From Mucilaginibacter gotjawali (lineage in GTDB: Bacteria > Bacteroidota > Bacteroidia > Sphingobacteriales > Sphingobacteriaceae), in NCBI RefSeq assembly GCF_002355435.1, contig NZ_AP017313.1, positions 5,766,001 to 5,830,000 on the forward strand: a DNA stretch of 64,000 nucleotides, read 5' to 3'. Below are positions 57,924-64,000 of the stretch, one piece after another (the stretch's first letter is position 1; the number at the start of each line of letters is the position of its first letter). The position numbers were made by a program, and so were the translations under genes. The notes beneath the pieces were generated by a model that saw only the letters and a list, made by a program, of their open reading frames with translations, had not been told where the DNA came from and ran no database searches.

Positions 57924-59657
57924 ATGAAGATCAAACATTTACTTGTCATAGTATTCGCTTTTGCCGCTGTTTCTGTCTCGGCACAAACAAAAAAGAAACA
58001 CGCTCAAGCAGTTACAACTATTGCCGATAATTTTGGGCGTGTTGTACCGGATAACTCATTGCCCCGCCCTAAACTGGTAGTGGGCATCGTAGTTGACCAG
58101 ATGCGTTGGGATTACCTGTACCGTTATTACGACCGCTACCAGGATAATGGCTTTAAACGTTTATTAAACCAGGGTTTCAGCTGCGAAAACACCCAGGTTG
58201 ATTATATCCCAACATTCACCGGCCCCGGCCATTCTTGTATCTATACCGGTTCGGTGCCTTCTATCCACGGCATAGCCGGAAACGATTTTATCATCCAGGC
58301 CACCGGTAAATCGATGTATTGTACAGAAGATACAACGGTACAAACCGTTGGCAGCGAATCAAAGGCAGGCCAAATGTCACCCAAAAATTTACTGGTAACA
58401 ACCGTTACCGATGAGCTGCGCCTGGCGACCAATTTCAGGTCGAAAGTTATTGGGATCGCTTTAAAAGACCGAGGCGGCATTTTGCCGGCTGGCCATACCG
58501 CAAACGCGGCTTATTGGTTTGATGATAAAACGGGCAACTGGATCAGCAGCACTTATTACATGAAAGACCTGCCGCAGTGGGTTAAAGATTTCAACGACCA
58601 GAAACTGGCGGAAAACTATTTAAAACTGGACTGGAACACGCTATATCCTAAAGATACCTACCTGCAAAGTACTGCTGACAGTACCAAATACGAAGGTAAA
58701 TTCAAGGGCATGACCGCGCCCACCCTTCCGGTAAAAACTTCGGGAATGTATAAAGGCAATTTGGGTTTGATCCGCTCAACCCCTTATGGAAATACTTTTA
58801 CGCTCGACCTGGCTGTTGCCGCCATCAATGCGGAAGAATTAGGCCAGCACCCGGTAACCGATTTTTTAGCCGTAAGTTTATCGTCGCCTGACTATATTGG
58901 CCACCAGTTTGGGGTAAATGCCGTTGAAATTGAAGACACTTACCTGCGCCTGGACCGTGATATCGCCAATTTTTTAGTTTATTTAGATGCCAAAGTTGGT
59001 AGAGGCAATTATACCGTTTTCTTAACTGCCGATCACGGCGCGGCGCATAATACCGCGTTTTTAAACGATCATAACATTCCCGCCGGGGTTTGGGACGATG
59101 GCGCAGCCTTAAAGGACCTGAATAAATTTTTACTGGATAAATATAAAGTTGACGGCCTGGTATTAAGCCTTGCCAATTACCAGGTAAATTTCAACTACAG
59201 TATCGTTAATTACCTGCACCTGGATGAAGAAATTTTAAAGAAAGACTGCATCGGTTATTTTGAAAAGCTGCCCGAAGTTGCATTTGCAGTGGACATGAAA
59301 AAAGCCGCAACCGCTGCTATCCCCGAAGCCTTGCGTTCCCGTATAGTAAACGGTTACAGCACGGAGCATAGCGGCGAAGTGCAGATTATATTAAAACCGG
59401 CATACTTTACCGGACATGGCTCGGGCGATAGCGGCCCAACGGGAACAACCCACGGCACCTGGAACCCTTATGACAACCATATCCCGCTGGTATTCATGGG
59501 CTGGGGCATCCAACATGGCAGCCTTACCCGTGAAACACATATGACAGATATTGCCGCAACCATTGCCGCCTTGTTACATATCCAGGCGCCAAACGGCAGC
59601 ATCGGGACACCGATCAGCGAAGTGCTGGGGAAGTCCGAAAGACGAAAAGAGCAGTGA
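57924..59657 (+). CDS. pafA: PafA-type alkaline phosphatase
   Basis: 577 residues with signal peptide (LLVIVFAFAAVSVSAQ). Alkaline-phosphatase fold: VVGIVVDQMRWDYLYRYYDR (metal Asp), IPTFTGPGHSCIYTGSVPSI with the nucleophile Thr in TFTGPGHS, LTADHGAAHN (metal ligands) and GHGSGDSGPTGTTHGTWNPY. A periplasmic phosphomonoesterase with broad substrate range, including phosphate esters of organics. The last nine residues (GKSERRKEQ) are encoded by the TCCGAAAG micro-repeat. Inside the thiamine locus it might free thiamine from its phosphates before uptake. Confidence 0.93.
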   Translation: MKIKHLLVIVFAFAAVSVSAQTKKKHAQAVTTIADNFGRVVPDNSLPRPKLVVGIVVDQMRWDYLYRYYDRYQDNGFKRLLNQGFSCENTQVDYIPTFTGPGHSCIYTGSVPSIHGIAGNDFIIQATGKSMYCTEDTTVQTVGSESKAGQMSPKNLLVTTVTDELRLATNFRSKVIGIALKDRGGILPAGHTANAAYWFDDKTGNWISSTYYMKDLPQWVKDFNDQKLAENYLKLDWNTLYPKDTYLQSTADSTKYEGKFKGMTAPTLPVKTSGMYKGNLGLIRSTPYGNTFTLDLAVAAINAEELGQHPVTDFLAVSLSSPDYIGHQFGVNAVEIEDTYLRLDRDIANFLVYLDAKVGRGNYTVFLTADHGAAHNTAFLNDHNIPAGVWDDGAALKDLNKFLLDKYKVDGLVLSLANYQVNFNYSIVNYLHLDEEILKKDCIGYFEKLPEVAFAVDMKKAATAAIPEALRSRIVNGYSTEHSGEVQIILKPAYFTGHGSGDSGPTGTTHGTWNPYDNHIPLVFMGWGIQHGSLTRETHMTDIAATIAALLHIQAPNGSIGTPISEVLGKSERRKEQ

Positions 59658-59728
59658 ATTTAGACGCGTTTAAAAAACAAGAAAATTAATCTTTCGGACT
59701 TTCCGGACTTCCGGACTTTCCGACTCGA
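59632..59728. repeat. TCCGAAAG/TTTCGGAC micro-repeat overlapping the pafA end
   Basis: Left arm AAGTCCGAAAGACGAAAAGA begins inside pafA; right arm CTTTCGGACTTTCCGGACTT and CCGGACTTTCCGACTC lies just before the ThiE-like gene. Confidence 0.68.
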
Positions 59729-59732
59729 AGCT

Positions 59733-60359
59733 ATGAAGAAATACATATCCAAATTCCACTATCTCACGCAGGACCTGCCGGATCGCAGTCATGTTAAACA
59801 GGTGATGATGGCCTGCGGGGCCGGGGCTAACTGGATCCAGTATCGCTGCTTAACAAAGCCGGATGACGAACTGATTGACGAGATTGACGAGATCGCTGAG
59901 ATCTGCGATGAATGGGGAGCTACCCTTATCCTCACCAATCATTACCACCTGTTGGAGCGGGTGGATGCGCAAGGCGTACATATGGAAGACTTTGATGCCG
60001 ATTTCAAAATGATCCGAAAGATCATCGGTGAGGATAAAACCCTCGGGGCTTCGGCAACAAACATCAAAAGGCTGCAAAATGTTCAGGCAAGCGGCGTTGT
60101 AGATTACTGCGGCTACGGCCCCTTTGCGCATACAGACACCAAACCCAATAACGAACCGCTGCTTGGTTTTGAAGGCTATCGCGAGTTGCAGCAGCACCCT
60201 GAAATTGAGATCCCGGTAATTGCAGTTGGGGGCATTCAAATAACCGATGCGGCTAAATTGATGAAAACCGGTGTTTATGGCATAGCCGTATCTGCAGCGG
60301 TAAACTTGTCAACTGATCCTGTAGCTGCTTTAAAGGAGATCTATCAGCAGATATATTAG
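59733..60359 (+). CDS. thiE: thiamine phosphate synthase-like protein
   Basis: 208 residues, TIM barrel of the ThiE/TenI family: ISKFHYLTQDLP, ANWIQYRCLTKPDDELID, TLILTNHYHLLERVDAQGVH, LGASATNIKRL, VVDYCGYGPFAHTDTKP and IPVIAVGGIQITDAAKLM. ThiE joins HMP-PP and thiazole phosphate to thiamine phosphate. Some binding residues differ from ThiE of E. coli (NHYHLL in place of N-D-x-x), as is common in Bacteroidota. Part of the thiamine cluster but separated from pnuT by two other genes. Confidence 0.85.
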   Translation: MKKYISKFHYLTQDLPDRSHVKQVMMACGAGANWIQYRCLTKPDDELIDEIDEIAEICDEWGATLILTNHYHLLERVDAQGVHMEDFDADFKMIRKIIGEDKTLGASATNIKRLQNVQASGVVDYCGYGPFAHTDTKPNNEPLLGFEGYRELQQHPEIEIPVIAVGGIQITDAAKLMKTGVYGIAVSAAVNLSTDPVAALKEIYQQIY

Positions 60360-60365
60360 TATATT

Positions 60366-60547
60366 TGGTCAGGATCAGAATTTACAGAATTATAAAATTT
60401 TCAAGATGCAATTTTAAAATCTGCCTGCGCAAAATTTTGTTAATCCGAAAGTTATGTAAATTCCGATTCAAACAGCAATAACGAATTTTAAAATTCGGCC
60501 GCCAGAAATTCTGTTAATCCTAAAATTCTGTAAATTCTGATTCAGAC
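60366..60547. repeat. AATTCTGTAAATTCTGATTC micro-repeat cluster
   Basis: Units include CAGAATTTACAGAATTATAA, AAAATTTTGTTAATCCGAAA, AGAAATTCTGTTAATCCTAA and AAAATTCTGTAAATTCTGAT. Direct and inverted copies can fold into several stems. It fills the 199-bp gap between thiE and the next gene. Confidence 0.62.
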
Positions 60548-60558
60548 AACAATTAGCC

Positions 60559-61128
60559 ATGTCATCTCACCACATCGTCCGCGAAAAACAGGAACCAGCA
60601 TTATTGGTGCTCGGGCTTGACAATTTTCCCGAAGAAATGCTCGGGCAATTGCTTGAGTGGAGTCCGACGGTGATTGCGACGGCACAAACCGCCGACAATT
60701 TGGTTTCCCGGGGGATCAAAATAGATTGGATCATTACCGACGGCACAGCGGAAGTGCCGCAATCAGATGTTAAGCTGATGTCATGCGGCGATTGCAACCT
60801 GAGCGATGCCGCTTTGGAGTTCCTTGCCGGAAATGAATATTCAGCGGTTAATATTATAGCGGACGAATTTAAGCTGGAAGATTACGAACCTTTTGCAGAT
60901 AAAATTAACCTGGTTATTTTTAACGAACACCAAAAAATATACCCTATCGTTTCCGGGTTTAGTAAATGGAAACAAACCGGCGAAATGATCAGGATACTTG
61001 GGCCCGCCGATGACCTTATTTTAAACGGGCTGGAAAAAATAACAGACCAGGTATTTGAAACAATTGCCGACGGTTTTTTCACCATTTGCTTTAACCAGCC
61101 TTTTTTGTTTATTGCCGAGGATCTTTAA
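60559..61128 (+). CDS. thiamine pyrophosphokinase-like protein
   Basis: 189 residues. The first half is a Rossmann-like segment (VIATAQTADNLVSRGIKIDW, IITDGT at the place of the TPK GDxDS motif) and the second a small beta domain like TPK_B1 (IYPIVSGFSKWKQTGEMIRI, ADGFFTICFNQPFLFIAEDL). In Bacteroidota, PnuT-linked thiamine pyrophosphokinases (Tnr3 type) of this size trap imported thiamine, which fits the locus. The acidic catalytic motif is weak, so this may be a degenerate or divergent member. Confidence 0.55.
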   Translation: MSSHHIVREKQEPALLVLGLDNFPEEMLGQLLEWSPTVIATAQTADNLVSRGIKIDWIITDGTAEVPQSDVKLMSCGDCNLSDAALEFLAGNEYSAVNIIADEFKLEDYEPFADKINLVIFNEHQKIYPIVSGFSKWKQTGEMIRILGPADDLILNGLEKITDQVFETIADGFFTICFNQPFLFIAEDL

Positions 61129-61406
61129 CCCATAGGCAAGTCGTTCCCGGTTAAAATACCGCGTTGTAATTTTCATTCTAAAATATACATTGTTGCAATT
61201 AATTCCTTATTTTTACATAACGTTACTTTTTAAATTTAAGTAGCGACGCTGCGCCGTTTGTAACAATACTGAATAAGGACAGGCAAAAAGCGGTTTATGC
61301 TTATATTTAAAAAATTAATTTCAATAAAATTAAACCAAATAAAATACGTTGAGTCTAAATAATACATTAAAACCAGAACCGGCTTTTCTATTAATCATCC
61401 AAAGAC

Positions 61407-62519
61407 ATGAAAACACGATATAAAAAACTGATTTACACCGCTTCGGGTGCACTTTTGTGCCTGTTTGCAGCGGGTACAGCCTTTGCCCAACGCCCTGCTG
61501 GCGGCGGAGGCGGAGGTGGCGGCAGCCGTCCATCCGGCGGTGGTGGTGGCGGCGGTGGCAGCAGCGTTTCCAGCTCAAGGCCTTCGGGCGGCGGTGGCGG
61601 CAATGTAGCCGTTAGCCGGCCATCCGTAAGCAGCTCAAACGGATCCCGCCCTTCAGGCGGAGGAGGAATGGCTCCGCGTGGTACAAGCGTACAACCGCAG
61701 CAGCGTACAAATACTTATATTAACCGCCAGGGGGTTGCTCCAAGGGGCAGTTATGGGTATGCGCCACGCACCGGCATTTCAGTTAACGGCAACTTTGGCA
61801 ATGCGCCCCGTACAGGAGTTGCACCAAGAGGTAATTATGGCTACCCGCAACGCACCGGCGTAGTGGCGCCGCGCGTGGGCGCAAGCCCGGGCACTTCAGC
61901 ATTTGCAGTTAACGCCTACCGCTCTTCGCCCAGGGTGGGTAATGGGCAGGGAAGTTATTGGGGCAACCATGGCTATTACCATTACAACCGCGGTTACTAT
62001 GATACCTATTACGGCGTAAACCTGGGTTTCAGTTGCAGGGCCTTACCTTATGGCTATTACCCTTTCTTTTGGGGCGATTACCAGTACTATTTCTGCAATG
62101 GTTTGTTTTATACTTATGATAACGAAGAATATACCGTTGTTGAACCACCGGTTGGTGCCGAAGTAACTACTTTACCTGATAAGGCGCAATCTATCGTGAT
62201 CAACGGACAGCAGTATTATGAGCTGAATGGGGTTTATTACCAGGCGGTTACCAAGGACGACGGAACAGTGGTTTACATGGTTGCCGGTAAAGATGGCGTA
62301 TTAAACACTGATAACGTACAGAATGACGACCAGCCGCAAGGCCCGCAAATGGGTGATATTGTAACCCAGTTACCGCCAGACTGCCGAAAAATAAAAGTTA
62401 GCGGCCAAAAATTATGGGTATCTCCGGATGGTGTTTACTACCAGGAACTGGTGGACGATAAGGGCCTTAAAACCTATAAGGTTGTTGGCCTCCCAACTGA
62501 TGAACCTGAACAAAACTAA
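61407..62519 (+). CDS. Gly-rich secreted protein with C-terminal DUF6515-like repeats
   Basis: 370 residues. Signal peptide (LLCLFAAGTAFAQ); residues about 30-85 are runs of Gly with Arg/Pro/Ser (RPSGGGGGGG); then repeats of APRTGxxxxGNxG; then a Tyr/Trp-rich region (YYHYNRGYYDTYYGVNLGFS, GYYPFFWGDYQYYFCNG) and two beta modules ending in YYQAV/YYQEL (INGQQYYELNGVYYQ; VSPDGVYYQELVDDKG). The last part is the DUF6515-like pattern of Bacteroidota envelope proteins. Probably surface or matrix associated. Confidence 0.78.
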   Translation: MKTRYKKLIYTASGALLCLFAAGTAFAQRPAGGGGGGGGSRPSGGGGGGGGSSVSSSRPSGGGGGNVAVSRPSVSSSNGSRPSGGGGMAPRGTSVQPQQRTNTYINRQGVAPRGSYGYAPRTGISVNGNFGNAPRTGVAPRGNYGYPQRTGVVAPRVGASPGTSAFAVNAYRSSPRVGNGQGSYWGNHGYYHYNRGYYDTYYGVNLGFSCRALPYGYYPFFWGDYQYYFCNGLFYTYDNEEYTVVEPPVGAEVTTLPDKAQSIVINGQQYYELNGVYYQAVTKDDGTVVYMVAGKDGVLNTDNVQNDDQPQGPQMGDIVTQLPPDCRKIKVSGQKLWVSPDGVYYQELVDDKGLKTYKVVGLPTDEPEQN

Positions 62520-62542
62520 GGTTAAAATATGGCAATATATTG

Positions 62543-62576
62543 AAAGCGGCAAGTGTAAAACCTGCCGCTTTTTTTA
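62543..62576 (+). terminator. rho-independent terminator after the Gly-rich gene
   Basis: AAAGCGGCA (62543-62551) pairs with TGCCGCTTT (62563-62571), extended by AG/CC bases, followed by T5-7. Placed 24 bases past the stop. Confidence 0.88.
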
Positions 62577-62668
62577 TGTCCCGGGCTTTGAAAAACCCCT
62601 CAATAAACGTTATAATAGTATTAATTTGGCGTTGCCATTTTGCTTAAGTTTACGACAACAAGCTTACC

Positions 62669-63742
62669 ATGAAACGTATTATCTACCTATTATTACCCGC
62701 AATACTTTGCTGCTCATTTGCAAATGCCAAAAAGCATGCTGAACTGAAGTTTTTTGGAGCCGGTGATCCCCATATCCAATACGTTGGCCGGATCGACTTT
62801 TCAAACCCGCAAATGCCGCGGTTCTGGGCGCCCGGCGTTTACATTAGGGCAAGGTTTAAAGGATCAAAATGCGTTATGCTCATCAACGACGAAGCAGGCG
62901 GGACCAACCACAACTACCTGGAGATCGTGATCGATGGAAAAAATCCATATCGGATACAATTGACTGGTAAACTGAATGAAATCAGCGTGCCGGACGGGCT
63001 TGCAGAAGGGGACCACACTCTCCTGATCTGTAAAGACACGGAGTCAAACACCGGCTACATTGAATTTGCGGGCCTTAAATGCGAAAAACTGCTTCCGCTC
63101 CCCGCCAAACCCAAACGCAGGATCGAATATTTCGGCGACTCCATCACCAGCGGTACCGGGATGGACCAATCATCAGTACCTTGTGGTAAAGGCCAATGGC
63201 ACGATCAGCATAACGCCTACATGAGTTACGGCGCGCGTACCTCCAGAAACCTGGATGCGCAATGGCATTTAACCGCGCAAGCGGGCATTGGCCTGGTACA
63301 TAGCTGCTGCGATATGCATATGGTAATGCCGCAGATCTTTGATAAGGTATATTTCAGGGCTGACACCATTGCCTGGAACTTTGATAAATATATACCCGAT
63401 GTAGTTACCATTTGCCTGGGGCAGAACGATGGCCCAAAACAGGATTCAGCCTACTTTTGCAGCGCCTTCATCAATTTTATTAAAGCAATCAGAAGTCATT
63501 ACCCCCAAGCTGACATTGTTTGTTTAACCAGCCCGATGGGCGACCAAACCCTTACGAGCGTCCTGCAACGGTACATTAATGCAATAACCGGCGATTTAAA
63601 AGCATCCGGCGATAAAAAGGTATACAAATACTTTTTCTCGCATCAATACCATAATGGCTGCGATGGCCATCCCGATATACAGGAACATGAACTGATCGCC
63701 GGTGAGTTGACCGCTTATATCAAACAGCTAAAAGGGTGGTAA
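62669..63742 (+). CDS. SGNH-hydrolase, CE2-type carbohydrate esterase
   Basis: 357 residues with signal peptide (LLLPAILCCSFANA). N-terminal jelly roll (about 25-145) and a C-terminal SGNH domain: IEYFGDSITSGTG (nucleophile Ser in GDS), VVTICLGQNDG (oxyanion Asn), CDGHPDIQEHELIAGEL (His with its Asp). This is the two-domain plan of family CE2 acetyl-esterases, which remove acetyl groups from xylan or other sugars. Periplasmic or secreted. Confidence 0.9.
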   Translation: MKRIIYLLLPAILCCSFANAKKHAELKFFGAGDPHIQYVGRIDFSNPQMPRFWAPGVYIRARFKGSKCVMLINDEAGGTNHNYLEIVIDGKNPYRIQLTGKLNEISVPDGLAEGDHTLLICKDTESNTGYIEFAGLKCEKLLPLPAKPKRRIEYFGDSITSGTGMDQSSVPCGKGQWHDQHNAYMSYGARTSRNLDAQWHLTAQAGIGLVHSCCDMHMVMPQIFDKVYFRADTIAWNFDKYIPDVVTICLGQNDGPKQDSAYFCSAFINFIKAIRSHYPQADIVCLTSPMGDQTLTSVLQRYINAITGDLKASGDKKVYKYFFSHQYHNGCDGHPDIQEHELIAGELTAYIKQLKGW

Positions 63743-63761
63743 AAGATAACGGTAACAAAGG

Positions 63762-64000
63762 CTAGTCCGTCTTTAGGAAATTACCGTTTTCGTCGAAAAC
63801 CAGGTCTTTGCCTTTAACTTCTGCTTCGTACATCGTCTTTCCCGCAGCATCTGTTACCCGGCCGGCTTCAGTTACCTTAGCACCCTTATAATGTACTTTT
63901 ACATAAGGTAAAACATTTTTTGGCAAGTCAGCTACCGGTATAGCTTTAACAATTTCAACAAACACTCCGGCAGGCGTAAACTGAACCGAATTATCTTCGC
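63762..64000 (-). CDS. PepSY-like domain protein, C-terminal end (partial)
   Basis: The frame is open from the right edge to the stop at 63762-63764 and gives about 78 residues: VEIVKAIPVADLPKNVLPYV, KVTEAGRVTDAAGKTMYEAE, VKGKDLVFDENGNFLK. This is the end of the Bacteroidota PepSY-like (beta-lactamase-inhibitor-like) periplasmic proteins, in which two such modules usually occur after a signal peptide. A GTG at 63963-63965 is in frame but is not the true start. Confidence 0.78.
   Translation of the reverse strand, partial: EDNSVQFTPAGVFVEIVKAIPVADLPKNVLPYVKVHYKGAKVTEAGRVTDAAGKTMYEAEVKGKDLVFDENGNFLKTD

Overview
The window looks like chromosome from a Bacteroidota bacterium, most probably Sphingobacteriaceae (Mucilaginibacter/Pedobacter type). 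Grounds: promoters of the form TTTG-N18-21-TAnnTTTG, few Shine-Dalgarno sites, a SusC-like TonB receptor with a carboxypeptidase-like N-terminus, PafA phosphatase, DUF3857 proteins, a 938-residue CarB lacking the allosteric domain, and an S16 protein with a long Ala/Glu tail. The genus is inference.

Layout. 1-2.8 kb: end of an amidohydrolase gene, a YoeB toxin/antitoxin pair, a Nif3-like protein and a zinc-ribbon protein. 3-12.9 kb (minus strand): the housekeeping set rpsP, rimM, trmD, rplS in the usual order, but pulled apart by an ECF sigma factor with a membrane partner, two related membrane proteins, three VOC proteins, a HTH regulator with a striking 43-bp dyad, an AT-rich AlbA_2/Schlafen-type ATP-binding protein and a small antitoxin-like ORF. 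13.3-18 kb: a PAS/HisKA protein without a kinase domain, a histidine kinase whose membrane domain matches the plant ethylene receptor ETR1, and secreted proteins. 18-26 kb: carB, panD, greA, a HIT protein, ruvC, aat. 26-36.5 kb: five DUF3857/transglutaminase-like paralogues in tandem; four have lost the catalytic Cys and His and one of those four is also frameshifted. 36.9-42 kb: ffh, a small membrane protein, and a trp block (trpE-trpG-trpC) with a leader peptide and attenuator. 42.3-44.5 kb: an M28 peptidase.

45.4-48.7 kb: a low-GC island carrying a retron-type defence cassette: PRTase-like protein, small winged-helix-like protein, candidate msr-msd RNA, reverse transcriptase (frameshifted at a run of eight A) and a multi-pass membrane protein, set among interspersed repeats. 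48.8-51.3 kb: small lipoproteins or secreted proteins. 51.5-61.1 kb: aspS, then a thiamine locus: TPP riboswitch with a genomic repeat inserted in a junction, TonB receptor, PnuT-like transporter, an acyl-CoA dehydrogenase-like protein, pafA, a ThiE-like protein and a thiamine-pyrophosphokinase-like protein. 61.4-64 kb: a Gly-rich DUF6515-like protein, a CE2-type esterase and the end of a PepSY-like protein.

A general feature is that most intergenic gaps hold one of two kinds of hairpin-forming repeat: (a) short palindromes of the CCCCCTTTAGGGGG type and (b) clusters of 8-15 bp degenerate tandem units facing an inverted cluster of the same unit, each gap with its own unit. Several copies run into the 3' ends of genes and supply stop codons or C-terminal residues. 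No tRNA, rRNA, CRISPR array or insertion sequence was seen.
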